Shown here one piece after another: positions 7,324-16,039 of a stretch of 64,000 nucleotides of DNA. The position numbers and the translations under genes are program-made. Origin of the DNA: Leptothrix sp. (in: b-proteobacteria) (GTDB lineage: Bacteria; Pseudomonadota; Gammaproteobacteria; Burkholderiales; Burkholderiaceae_C); the NCBI GenBank assembly GCA_013822685.1, contig PNKV01000015.1, positions 62,001 through 126,000 on the forward strand, in the 5' to 3' direction. The notes under the pieces are model-generated. The model saw only the letters and a program-made list of their open reading frames with translations. It was not told the DNA's origin and ran no database searches. Numbering within the stretch: position 1 is the stretch's first letter; the number at the start of each line of letters is the position of its first letter.

Positions 7324-8811
7324 ATGCCTTCCCGCCAACCCTCTCTGTCTCTGATCCGCCGCACCCTCTGGCTCTTGGCCGGGCTGTTGTTGATTCTGGC
7401 CTTGATCCTGGCTTGGCAAACCTGGCGCTTCCCTTCGCGGCAGATCCAGGTCGAACCCCGGCCCGGCGTGGCGGTTGATGCCGCAGCGGCCGCAGGGCGC
7501 TTGAGCGCCGCCGTCCAGCTGCGCACCGTGTGGTCGGCCACCGACGCCAACGCTGCCTCCTTCGAAGCCCTGCGCCAGCTCATCCAGACCAGCTATCCCG
7601 CTGCGCACGCCACCTTGACCCGACAGATCATCGGCAAGCACGCCTTGCTTTACACCTGGCCGGGCACGGATCCGCAGGCCAAGCCCATCGCCTTGCTGGC
7701 CCACCAGGACGTGGTGTCCGTGGCGCCGGGCACCGACAAGGACTGGCAAGTGGCGCCCTTCTCAGGCGCGATCCAGGATGGCTTCGTGTGGGGCCGTGGC
7801 GCCTGGGACGACAAGTCCAGCGTGATGGCCATCATGGAAGCGGTCGAATCGTTGGTCAAAGCCGGGTTCAAGCCGCGCCAGACCATCTACCTGCTCTTCA
7901 ATGCCGATGAAGAAGTGGGTGGCGAAGAGGGTGCCGGGCAGGTGGCCAAGATGTGGCGCGAGCAGGGCATCAAGCTGGATTTCCTGCTGGATGAAGGCCT
8001 GGTGATCACGCACGGCCTGGTGCCTGGCGTGAAGGCGCCAGTGGCCTTGGTGGGCCTGTCGCAGAAGGGTTACCTCACACTCAAGCTCACCGCCAAGGGG
8101 CAGCCGGGCCACTCCAGCCAACCGCCCAGGCGGCATGCGATCGGGGTACTGGCCGAGGCCTTGCAGCGCCTGGAGGCCCACCCCTTGCCAGGCCGCCTGG
8201 AAGGCCTGCCCCGCGAGATGATGGAGTCGGTGGCGGCCGAGGCGAGCGGCCCGATGCGCGTGGTGCTGAGCAACCTGTGGCTGACGCGGCCTTTGGTTGA
8301 GCGCGAGCTGGCCAAGACACCGGCTGCGGATGCCATGCTGCGAACCACGGCCGTGCCGACCATCTTGAACGCCGGTGAGCTGGAGAACGTGGTGCCGGGG
8401 TTGGCCACGGGCACCATCAACTACCGGCTGCTGCCGGGCCAAACCAGCCAGGATGTGATCCAGCATGTGCAGCAGGTGGTTGAAGGTCTGGACGTGAGTG
8501 TTGAGCGCCATCCCAAGGGTGCGGAGGCTGCGCCGGTTTCCAGCACCGAATCAAAGGCCTATCGGGCGCTGGCGCGCAGTATGCGGGAGCTGCAGCCGGG
8601 CACGGTGGTGGCGCCGGGGCTGTTGATCGGCGGTACGGATTCGATTCACTTCGCGGACTTGGCCGAGACAATCCTGCGCTTTCGGCCGATTCATGCCACG
8701 GCCAAGGATTTGCCGCGCCTTCATGGCACGAATGAACGCATTGGCGTGGCGCAGTATGCGGAGATGATTCAGTTTTATGAGCGCTTGCTGCGCAATGTCA
8801 ACGAGCGTTGA
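7324..8811 (+). CDS. M20-family metallopeptidase, PM20D1/carboxypeptidase S-like, membrane anchored
   Basis: About 495 residues. An N-terminal membrane helix (LWLLAGLLLILALILAW) is followed by a zinc peptidase. LLAHQDVVSV gives the first metal histidine, WGRGAWDDKSS the bridging aspartate, and LLFNADEEVGGEEGA the catalytic glutamate pair. The insertion and length match the PM20D1/CPS1 branch, which hydrolyses peptides or N-acyl amino acids. The start at 7324 is preferred because GAAAG precedes it; the frame also opens at 7303. The domain probably faces the periplasm. Confidence 0.85.
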   Translation: MPSRQPSLSLIRRTLWLLAGLLLILALILAWQTWRFPSRQIQVEPRPGVAVDAAAAAGRLSAAVQLRTVWSATDANAASFEALRQLIQTSYPAAHATLTRQIIGKHALLYTWPGTDPQAKPIALLAHQDVVSVAPGTDKDWQVAPFSGAIQDGFVWGRGAWDDKSSVMAIMEAVESLVKAGFKPRQTIYLLFNADEEVGGEEGAGQVAKMWREQGIKLDFLLDEGLVITHGLVPGVKAPVALVGLSQKGYLTLKLTAKGQPGHSSQPPRRHAIGVLAEALQRLEAHPLPGRLEGLPREMMESVAAEASGPMRVVLSNLWLTRPLVERELAKTPAADAMLRTTAVPTILNAGELENVVPGLATGTINYRLLPGQTSQDVIQHVQQVVEGLDVSVERHPKGAEAAPVSSTESKAYRALARSMRELQPGTVVAPGLLIGGTDSIHFADLAETILRFRPIHATAKDLPRLHGTNERIGVAQYAEMIQFYERLLRNVNER

Positions 8812-8860
8812 ATAAAGAGCCGGAGGTCGACCAACTTGAGTGATGTTCCCTGCAGTTTTG

Positions 8861-9721
8861 TCAGTCAGGTGATGGCAGACCAACATCAACAAGCCGCTCC
8901 ACTGCAATTCGCTCAAGCCGATACAGCTGATTGACGAGTAGCAATTCGGCCAACACATCACTATCACCGCTGTCAATTTCTCGGTGAGCTCGTGGGTTTC
9001 GATATGCCAAGTAAGCGGCACTGAACAGTGATGCGCGACCTGTCTGTTCCCCGCTATCGATACCGGCCCATTCAAGCTTGCGACTGCCACCTTGAAACGC
9101 CTGTGCAAATAGCTTGATTCCATGGTCTTCTAAACCCGTCCGATTTCGGACGATGTCTTCCAAGCGGCGATAGGCGACAACCAAACAGCGGTCTGGATCA
9201 TCCCAGAAGCTCAATGCAAGGTCAGTAAGCCGGCCATCAAGCAAAGCCAATGGAATAACAGGGCGGAAATGCTGGAAAAGTCTTTCTTTGGATTCAACAT
9301 CGTCTGGCCAATGCTCTTCCAATACGTAATCGCCCAACCGCCGAGGTCGAACAGGAGCTGCGGCCTCAATGAATTCAAGGTCTTTGATCGTCAGCGCGGA
9401 CCTATCCAATCGCTCGATCAACTGAGGACTGACCTCGTACTCGTCCATCTCCACTTGCAATGCATACAGCACACCAAGCACCTTTGAGAACGTTGATGGT
9501 CCTTCCCCGGCATAGCCTGATCTGAAGCCCGATTTGATGGCGACCAGTTCTTCAAAGTCCAACTTCATCAGTAAACAGTAGGCTTGATTTGCTGAAAGAA
9601 TCTTGGCCGATTCAATGCGTCTACCGTATTGAATGATCTGAAGAACTGCTTGCAAGCAACTCTGTGAAGTGCCCGCAAAACCTGCATACTGAATTCCAGC
9701 CACTGCCTTGAAACTAAACAT
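8861..9721 (-). CDS. TIGR02391/Ymh-type protein at the end of the restriction operon
   Basis: About 286 residues. The C-terminal half carries the pattern of the TIGR02391 (Hypoth_Ymh) family: YRRLEDIVRNRTGL, KLFAQAFQGG, then SLFSAAYLAYRNPRAHREI. The biochemical function of this family is not established, and members often sit near restriction or other defence genes. The N-terminal 150 residues have no recognisable domain. The ATG at 9721 lies 5 bases after the hsdR stop, and a TTG at 9730 would overlap that stop; either way translation is probably coupled to hsdR. Base composition is lower in GC than the housekeeping neighbours. Confidence 0.72.
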   Translation of the reverse strand: MFSFKAVAGIQYAGFAGTSQSCLQAVLQIIQYGRRIESAKILSANQAYCLLMKLDFEELVAIKSGFRSGYAGEGPSTFSKVLGVLYALQVEMDEYEVSPQLIERLDRSALTIKDLEFIEAAAPVRPRRLGDYVLEEHWPDDVESKERLFQHFRPVIPLALLDGRLTDLALSFWDDPDRCLVVAYRRLEDIVRNRTGLEDHGIKLFAQAFQGGSRKLEWAGIDSGEQTGRASLFSAAYLAYRNPRAHREIDSGDSDVLAELLLVNQLYRLERIAVERLVDVGLPSPD

Positions 9722-9726
9722 AAAAC

Positions 9727-12700
9727 TCAAGCCATGGCTCGCTGTTTGATCACGTCCAGCAGCTGAACCATTTGCTCTACCTTTGCCGATGGGAACAGCC
9801 CTTCAGGGCCTTGCGGGCTGATGTCCAAAAATGGCGATTCGTACAGGCGCTGCGCGTCCATCATGCCGTTCGCGGTCAGCTCCGACACCATCAGGTCAAT
9901 GAATTCGATCTGATCGGGCGTTGCGGTGGAGCCAGCGATGAGTGCATTGAACTCTTGAACCACGGCATCTCGGTCCATTCCAATCAATGAGCGAATGAAG
10001 ATCCCCAAACCAAGGCTTTCCGCCACGGCCTTCTTCAGAAGATCTTGCGACCCTCCTGCCTCGATCAACATGCGTTCAAGTTCATTGAGGTCTGACGCGG
10101 TCAAAGGTTGACTGCGGCGCAAACGCTGCAATGAAATGTGGTCTTCATGCGCTTTGAGGAACTGCCTTACTTTGTCTTTGAACTTGCTCATGTCCAAGCC
10201 GTTGGTGATCTCGGGCAGGTCAATGATCGCATCTGCACCTAGCTCATCAATGAAGTCCGTGTAGACCACCTTGCGCTTGGATTTTTCGATCAGCTTGATC
10301 AATGCCCGCAAGCGCTTGCGGGCGTTCTCAAGCATGCCCAGGGTCACGTCCTGCCACCATTCGTCTCCAGCGATGGCCTGGATCAACACGATCTCAGCTT
10401 TGATGGCGGGCACGGCTTCTTGCCCTTCCAAAGCGCTCGCGATGGCACGGATCTGATCGCGCCAGCCATCGAAGCCTTGCCTGGCTTGCAAGATCGCCAG
10501 TTGCGTTCGCAATATCAGCAGATCAAAGCGCTTGGCCTCTTCATCGTCATCGACAAGCTCGGTGGGCAGGCTCGCCAGCCGGGTAAGCAATTCCTCCTGC
10601 TCACTCTGGCCAATGGATTGCCAGGCGTTTGCAGCAGCGAACTTCTCAACGTACCTGCGCTGAGGCCGCACCACAAAGTTGTCTAAATTCATCGCGGCCA
10701 CGATTTTGTGCAAGTGTTCAGCCACTTCGCCACGAAGCTGCTCGTCGCTTGGCGTCGCATACTTGAAAGGTAAATCCTTGACGGTGCTGCCTACGCCAGA
10801 TTTTTCGTCCAACGCGGTGACCAAAGTAAGCCGCGCCTTGAACAAGCGCGTTCCCAATGACTCGCTGGCCGAGCCGTCTACCAGATCTGGGTTCTGACTG
10901 AAAAACTCCAGGTTTTGGCAGTAATCGAACAGGTAGAAGAACTGCTTGTGCTCACCCGGCGCAAACAGGTTCTCGCACAAGCGCGTGCCACGGCCCAGCA
11001 TTTGCCAGAACTTGGTTCGTGACCGCACGATCTTGAAGAACACCAGGTTGACCACCTCCGGCACATCGATGCCGGTGTCCAGCATGTCCACTGATATGGC
11101 GATGTGCGGCGGCTTGTCTTTCTTCGAGAAAGCTTCGATCAGGCTTTGTGCATAGACCGTCCTGTAAGTCACCACTCGGGCGAATTCACCCTTGTAATGC
11201 GGATAGTTGGCATCAAAACGCTCGGCAATGAACTCGGCGTGCTCGTTGTTCTTGGCAAAGATGATGGTCTTGCCCAACCTGTCGCCACCAGCCACCTTCT
11301 GACCCTTGGTCATCAAATGAGCCAGCACCTTGTCTACCGTGTCAGTGTTGAACAGCCATTGGTTCAAGGCTGTGGCGTCCACGGAGTCTGGTGGCGGCTC
11401 ACCGTCATCCGCCCACTCCAGCGCATCCCACTGCTCTTTTTCTTCTTCGCTCAGGTCGTCGTACTTGATGCCTTCACGCTGAAACTTCAACGGTACTGAA
11501 ACGGCTTTGGGCGGCACCAAGTGCTTGTCGTGCACAGCCTGGTCCAGCGAATAAGCATCCGTCGGCACACCCGTTTCCAACTCGAACAGGCTGTAGGTGT
11601 TGTGATCGATCTCGTCTTTGGGAGTGGCCGTCAAACCCACCAGCAGCGAATCAAAGTAATCGAAAATGGCTCGGTACTTTTGGTAAACCGAGCGATGTGC
11701 CTCGTCAATCACGATGATGTCAAAGTGACCCACGCCAAAGCGGCGTTGCCCGTCAGCAGCCTCATCAATGAGGCCCATCATCGTGGGATAGGTGGACACG
11801 AACACACGGCCCTCGGTGTGCTTGTCGGTGACCAGGTTCACGGGCGACGAGTCAGGCAAGTGCTTCTTAAAATTGCTTACAGCCTGGTTGACCAATGCCA
11901 CCCGATCAGCCAAAAACAGCACGCGCTTGGCCCAGTTGCTGCGCATGAGCATGTCAACCAAGGCGATCACCGTGCGGGTCTTGCCTGCGCCAGTGGCCAT
12001 CACCACCAGGGCTTTGCGCTGGTTGTCTTTTTCGAAGGCTTCGCCAATGCGGCGCACGGCACGCGTTTGGTAATAGCGCTCAATGATGTTGGCATCAATC
12101 TCTGCGCCGGCCAGCGGCTTGCGGCTGCTGCGGCGCTGGATCAGCAACTGCAACTCAGCCTTCTTGTAAAAGCCCTGAACTGCCCGAGGCGAGTACATGG
12201 CGTCATCCCATATCCAGTGCTCATAACCGTTGGAGCAAAAGATGATCGGGCGCTGACCATATTGCGCCTGCAGGCAATCGGCATACAGCTTGGCTTGCTG
12301 CATGCCCACCTTGGCATCCTTCTTGGTGCGCTTGGCTTCAATCAAGGCCAGGGGCTTGCCGTCATCGGCCCACAGCACATAGTCCACAAAGCCTTTGCCC
12401 TCGGCATTGGGCATGCCTTGCACTTCCACCTCAAAATTGCTGGCCGGCTCCAGCACCCAACCCGATTCTTTGAGCAGCAGGTCGATGAAGTAGTCGCGGG
12501 TTTGCGCTTCGGAGTAATCGTGGGTGTCTGGCGTGGCGGCGTTGGCCTGCTTGACTGCGGCCACCTGTTCGCGCAAGGCCTTTAACTCGGCATCCAGCGC
12601 GGCCTTGTCGTTGAGCAGGGCAGAGAGCTTTTCGTCCCGCTCGTGCAACTGGGTTTCCAGCTTTTGAAGCTGATCCGGGCTCTGTAACACCGCGGCTGGC

Positions 12701-13140
12701 GCAGCGGGCGCGGGCTTGGGCAACAAGGCGGGGTTGAAGGCCTGCCCGGGGTTGGGCCGCGCGTGCCGGCCATAGGTGCGTGCCACCCAATAGCAAAAGT
12801 GAAATAGCTCACGCGTTGCGGCCAGGGCATCGGTGGGCGCCACCTTGCGGGTGCTGTGCACCGCCAGGTTGCCCACGTCTTTGATGATCTTGGCCTTGGC
12901 AAAAAGGGCCTCACCCACACACGCGCGAAAGCTGGACTCATGGATCAGGGCGCTGAGGTGATCCTGGTAGGGCAGACGCAGAGCGGGGTCATGCTTGTAG
13001 AGCCAATCAACGGCCAGTTCCAGCGTGCGGCGGGCGTAGAAGCACGCCACGCGTGCATCGATGTTCGCCATGCCTTCGGCCCTGAAAGCGGCTTCATGCA
13101 ACAGCGGCCATTCAGCCTGCAGGAAAGCGAAATTGCTCAT
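9727..13140 (-). CDS. hsdR: Type I restriction enzyme R subunit, EcoEI-like, with N-terminal DUF4145
   Basis: An 1137-residue translocase-nuclease subunit. A DUF4145-like helical domain spans about residues 10-125, followed by a coiled coil at about 155-200. The PD-(D/E)XK nuclease (HSDR_N) has D253 and E268-A-K270. Superfamily 2 helicase motifs follow: ATGAGKT at 382-388, DEAH at 479-482, TATP near 504 and QMLGRGTR further on. The C-terminal region matches EcoEI_R_C, which contacts the methylase. It cuts unmodified DNA after ATP-driven translocation when bound to HsdM and HsdS. Its ATG overlaps the fic stop (ATGA). Confidence 0.93.
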   Translation of the reverse strand: MSNFAFLQAEWPLLHEAAFRAEGMANIDARVACFYARRTLELAVDWLYKHDPALRLPYQDHLSALIHESSFRACVGEALFAKAKIIKDVGNLAVHSTRKVAPTDALAATRELFHFCYWVARTYGRHARPNPGQAFNPALLPKPAPAAPAAVLQSPDQLQKLETQLHERDEKLSALLNDKAALDAELKALREQVAAVKQANAATPDTHDYSEAQTRDYFIDLLLKESGWVLEPASNFEVEVQGMPNAEGKGFVDYVLWADDGKPLALIEAKRTKKDAKVGMQQAKLYADCLQAQYGQRPIIFCSNGYEHWIWDDAMYSPRAVQGFYKKAELQLLIQRRSSRKPLAGAEIDANIIERYYQTRAVRRIGEAFEKDNQRKALVVMATGAGKTRTVIALVDMLMRSNWAKRVLFLADRVALVNQAVSNFKKHLPDSSPVNLVTDKHTEGRVFVSTYPTMMGLIDEAADGQRRFGVGHFDIIVIDEAHRSVYQKYRAIFDYFDSLLVGLTATPKDEIDHNTYSLFELETGVPTDAYSLDQAVHDKHLVPPKAVSVPLKFQREGIKYDDLSEEEKEQWDALEWADDGEPPPDSVDATALNQWLFNTDTVDKVLAHLMTKGQKVAGGDRLGKTIIFAKNNEHAEFIAERFDANYPHYKGEFARVVTYRTVYAQSLIEAFSKKDKPPHIAISVDMLDTGIDVPEVVNLVFFKIVRSRTKFWQMLGRGTRLCENLFAPGEHKQFFYLFDYCQNLEFFSQNPDLVDGSASESLGTRLFKARLTLVTALDEKSGVGSTVKDLPFKYATPSDEQLRGEVAEHLHKIVAAMNLDNFVVRPQRRYVEKFAAANAWQSIGQSEQEELLTRLASLPTELVDDDEEAKRFDLLILRTQLAILQARQGFDGWRDQIRAIASALEGQEAVPAIKAEIVLIQAIAGDEWWQDVTLGMLENARKRLRALIKLIEKSKRKVVYTDFIDELGADAIIDLPEITNGLDMSKFKDKVRQFLKAHEDHISLQRLRRSQPLTASDLNELERMLIEAGGSQDLLKKAVAESLGLGIFIRSLIGMDRDAVVQEFNALIAGSTATPDQIEFIDLMVSELTANGMMDAQRLYESPFLDISPQGPEGLFPSAKVEQMVQLLDVIKQRAMA

Positions 13141-13622
13141 TCAAGGTCCGTCCCTGGATTGGCTTGGGCAATGGCGTTGATCAGCGCCAGCTTAAGGGCT
13201 TCTGCATAGTCCTCTTCGTAGATCAGCGAAGTGATCACTTCATGCAACAGCGCCTTGTCGATGACATTGTCAGCCACATAGACCGCGATGTTTTCCATGC
13301 AGTGCACAAAGCGCCTGACGGCGTAGTCGTAGCCATTGAGCTCCAGAAAATAAGCACCCAAGGCAATCGATGAGCGCTTGTTGCCATCGTTGAAGGCGTG
13401 GTGCTTGTTGATGGCAAATACCAGGTGGGTGAGCTTATCGGTGAGGTGGGGGTAGTAATCGTCATTCTGGATGTGGGCCAGCGGGCTCTCCAGATGGTGC
13501 AGGTCTTTCACGCCGCTCAAGCCACCCGAGACCTCAATGATCCAGTCATGCACCTCAACGGCATGTGCAACATCGAAATAGAAAAACCGCAAGCCCTGGT
13601 GTTCGTCCGTAGGGCGGTTCAT
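13137..13622 (-). CDS. Fic/Doc-family protein
   Basis: A 161-residue Fic-fold protein. HAFNDGNKRSS matches the catalytic loop HxFx(D/E)GN(K/G)R, so the active site looks intact. Fic enzymes transfer AMP or another phosphate-containing group to proteins; Doc relatives phosphorylate EF-Tu. No inhibitory (S/T)xxxE(G/N) helix is obvious within this protein. It starts 2 bases after the rhuM stop and its stop overlaps the hsdR start, so it belongs to the restriction operon. The upstream RhuM-like protein may be its partner or antitoxin (inference). Confidence 0.88.
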   Translation of the reverse strand: MNRPTDEHQGLRFFYFDVAHAVEVHDWIIEVSGGLSGVKDLHHLESPLAHIQNDDYYPHLTDKLTHLVFAINKHHAFNDGNKRSSIALGAYFLELNGYDYAVRRFVHCMENIAVYVADNVIDKALLHEVITSLIYEEDYAEALKLALINAIAQANPGTDLE

Positions 13623-13624
13623 GA

Positions 13625-14635
13625 TCAGCGGTCTTTCAAACGCTTGAACACGGCCAGGGTTTCAGGGTCACTCAAGCGTTGCTCCAGCGACTGGCTGGTC
13701 TCACCCAGAAAGCGCTCAAAATCGGCCTCAGGCACCGATTGGACATAGGCCTGGAGCTTTTGGTGCAGCGCATCGCGAAAGCCAAGATCGCGGCTGGCCA
13801 TCTTGGTTCGGGCATCCACGATGAACGGTCGGTACAAGGGATGGCTTTCCAACTGAAGCAGTTCGTCATCCGCCTCTTGCTGGGTAAGCTTGCGTCCCAA
13901 GCGCTTGGAGGCCTTTTCCAGCTCATGCGCCAAGCCTGATTCATAGCTGGCGATCAGGTTGAGCACTTCCGAATACATCGTCTCGCGGATGTTGTCCTTC
14001 TCGGCAAGCTTCAAGACCTTGCGGTATTCGGCAGCGTTTTCCTGAAAAATGCTCTGATAGATCAGATTGGTATAGCGGCCATACTTCCAGTGGTTGCCTT
14101 CTACGCAGTGGTCCACCGCGTCGGTGAACTGCTTGTGGTAGCTCTTCTCCTGAAACGAGGCCATCAGATAGCCTTCGTCTCGCTGGTTGATGTATTTGGT
14201 GTGACCGCCAGAGCGCTGGGCCAACACGTCCATCACGATGTCGAGCACGCGCGAGCGGATGGCCTTGGCACGTTCGCTGTCGGTCAGCAGCATGGCCAGG
14301 TTGAGCACCGCACGGAAATTGAACACGCCCAATACGGGCGCTTTGTTACCCTCATTGATGAGGGAGACATCAACTAAGCTCTTGAATTCATTGAGTTTTC
14401 TACCTCGAAGAACCGCATAGCCATTGCCGCGCAGCTCGTCGCCATGGCTGGCGATGTAACGCTCCACCGTGGCATCGCTGATGTCGAACAGGCCCATGAC
14501 CTGTTGCTTGGTAAACACCGTCTGGCCCTCGAACGCCACCCCGCCCAAGCTCAGGTGCTGCTCAGCCGCCTGCAGGGCATAGCGGTTGTTCAGGATGTTT
14601 TGCCGCTGGTGGGGTGAGGTGGTGAGATCACTCAT
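13625..14635 (-). CDS. RhuM-family (virulence-associated) putative DNA-binding protein
   Basis: A 336-residue protein similar to RhuM/YjcD-type proteins, often annotated as virulence RhuM. The N-terminal part contains an HTH-like segment (FTKQQVMGLFDISDATVERY), then GVFNFRAVLNLAMLLTDSERA and the conserved GGHTKYINQRDEGYL. The C-terminal half is helical and charged. Members recur next to Fic/Doc genes inside type I restriction loci; the function is not settled, and a regulator or antitoxin role is plausible. The ATG at 14635 is preferred over a TTG at 14659. It follows a 156-base gap that may hold an internal promoter. Confidence 0.78.
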   Translation of the reverse strand: MSDLTTSPHQRQNILNNRYALQAAEQHLSLGGVAFEGQTVFTKQQVMGLFDISDATVERYIASHGDELRGNGYAVLRGRKLNEFKSLVDVSLINEGNKAPVLGVFNFRAVLNLAMLLTDSERAKAIRSRVLDIVMDVLAQRSGGHTKYINQRDEGYLMASFQEKSYHKQFTDAVDHCVEGNHWKYGRYTNLIYQSIFQENAAEYRKVLKLAEKDNIRETMYSEVLNLIASYESGLAHELEKASKRLGRKLTQQEADDELLQLESHPLYRPFIVDARTKMASRDLGFRDALHQKLQAYVQSVPEADFERFLGETSQSLEQRLSDPETLAVFKRLKDR

Positions 14636-14643
14636 GCTGTCTG

Positions 14644-14661
14644 GCGGCCTTGATTGCAATT
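14644..14661 (+). repeat. Direct repeat copy 1 in the hsdS-rhuM gap
   Basis: GCGGCCTTGATTGCAATT, an 18-base near-copy of 14743-14760. It contains the palindrome ATTGCAAT and lies just upstream of the rhuM ATG on the minus strand, so it is a candidate operator for the RhuM HTH (inference). Confidence 0.55.
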
Positions 14662-14742
14662 AAAAATGAAGTTTTCCCTTTTAATCAGTGGCTTAGTTAG
14701 TCGATGCTGCCGGGCTGGATTGGGTCAATTATTGCAAGTCGC

Positions 14743-14760
14743 GCGGCCCTTGATGCAATT
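14743..14760 (+). repeat. Direct repeat copy 2 in the hsdS-rhuM gap
   Basis: GCGGCCCTTGATGCAATT, matching copy 1 apart from two single-base indels. It lies about 30 bases beyond the hsdS stop. The two copies bracket most of the gap. Confidence 0.55.
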
Positions 14761-14791
14761 GTTGGCAGGTCAAGTGTGCAGCCTAACGATC

Positions 14792-16039
14792 TCACAGCGC
14801 GCCGGTAAAAGCGCGGTGTTGGAGCGAGGCGAAAAGCGCGTCGAGTTCGGTCAGGGCAGTGCGGTGGGTGGCTTTGAGAGCTTCGACGGCTTGGATGCGC
14901 GTGGCGAAGGTTTGTTGCAAGTCAAGTGGCGGGTGACCGACGCGAATTGACAGCACCTTTTCCTGCGAAATATTTTTCATCGATCCACTTGTACCACTTG
15001 CCCGCTGTCCGATTTCGTGCCGAAACTTGGCCTGTCGAAATAGTTGTCGAACATATAGCGGTGATGCTCGTGGCTCGTCGTACCAAACAAACCGCCACAA
15101 CTTGTCAGGCAAGACCAGATTTGCCGGTGCCGTATCTACAAGGGCCGTTGCGCCGATTAACTCGGCGGTGTTCGCCCTACTAAACAGCAAGTCCCCAAGT
15201 TTGACAAAATGTTTTTGTGGAGGTTGATATCCCAACGGCAGAGCCTTACTTTGCTCAGGCTTGAAATACAAAGAAGTCACCGCACTGATTTTCAATACAC
15301 GGAATTCTGACTCCTGATCGTCCGCATCGTCTGCAACTAGGCTTTTTCCTGTCTCAAATCCAGCGACAAAGTCGTGCGTCTGCACGCATGGCCACTTGCG
15401 TTCGTTGACAACAGGATCACCAAACATCTCGATGAAGATGGCCTGCGTGAGGCCTTCGAGTTGCGCCAAAGCTTCGCGGCGCAGGGCTCTGAGGGCATCG
15501 GCTTGGTCGAGGATGGCGGCGATGCGGCTTTGTTCATCCAAAGATGGCAACGGAACAGGTATTGAGCACACACCTTGCTGGTCGATAGTCGTCATCGTCG
15601 ATGTTTTTGACTTTGACTTGGCGATGTCGCGAGTACTGGGCACCCTCAGGAATTGATTGACATACTTCGGATCAACAATATCAAGCTCAGGCGAAACTCT
15701 AATGACATGGCACTCAAAAAGTGCTGCGTTACTTTCACCCAAATAGACGTTGCTATATGCAATACCATCTCGCTTCAGCGAAGATCGACAGAACAATATG
15801 TCCCCATGGAGCAAACCATATTTCCGAACCTCGCTGGCGGTAGGTTGGAGCCGACGCGACGCTTTGACGTCTATTTCATTGCCTCGAAATAACTCTTCAA
15901 CCCAGACCACAGGAATTCCCGATTGAGAGTTGACCAGATAAGCCGAGTTCTTGTGAAAAATGCCATTGCTCGGCTTGTTTTTAGCCAACTCTCCAATGGT
16001 CATTTTCTTCCAGCCGATCGGTAGCTTTTCCGTCGTCAC
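14792..16039 (-). CDS. hsdS: Type I restriction-modification specificity subunit
   Basis: A 415-residue protein with two target-recognition domains. TRD1 covers about residues 1-170 and is followed by a conserved helical spacer (PLPSLDEQSRIAAILDQADA and LRALRREALAQLEGL). TRD2 follows, ending in a second helix (ALKATHRTALTELDALFASL). It determines which bipartite DNA sequence HsdM methylates and HsdR guards. The start is a GTG at 16039 that overlaps the hsdM stop (GTGA). TRD1 is visibly richer in A+T than the spacer and neighbours, as expected if TRDs are exchanged horizontally. The target sequence cannot be predicted by eye. Confidence 0.93.
   Translation of the reverse strand: MTTEKLPIGWKKMTIGELAKNKPSNGIFHKNSAYLVNSQSGIPVVWVEELFRGNEIDVKASRRLQPTASEVRKYGLLHGDILFCRSSLKRDGIAYSNVYLGESNAALFECHVIRVSPELDIVDPKYVNQFLRVPSTRDIAKSKSKTSTMTTIDQQGVCSIPVPLPSLDEQSRIAAILDQADALRALRREALAQLEGLTQAIFIEMFGDPVVNERKWPCVQTHDFVAGFETGKSLVADDADDQESEFRVLKISAVTSLYFKPEQSKALPLGYQPPQKHFVKLGDLLFSRANTAELIGATALVDTAPANLVLPDKLWRFVWYDEPRASPLYVRQLFRQAKFRHEIGQRASGTSGSMKNISQEKVLSIRVGHPPLDLQQTFATRIQAVEALKATHRTALTELDALFASLQHRAFTGAL

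Noticed and set aside
8551-9123. 190-residue minus-strand ORF overlapping the M20 and TIGR02391 genes
   Set aside because: It overlaps two better-supported genes and has no domain.
14654-14950. 98-residue plus-strand ORF in the hsdS-rhuM gap
   Set aside because: Mostly antisense to the hsdS 3' end; the remaining part covers the direct repeats and shows no motif.
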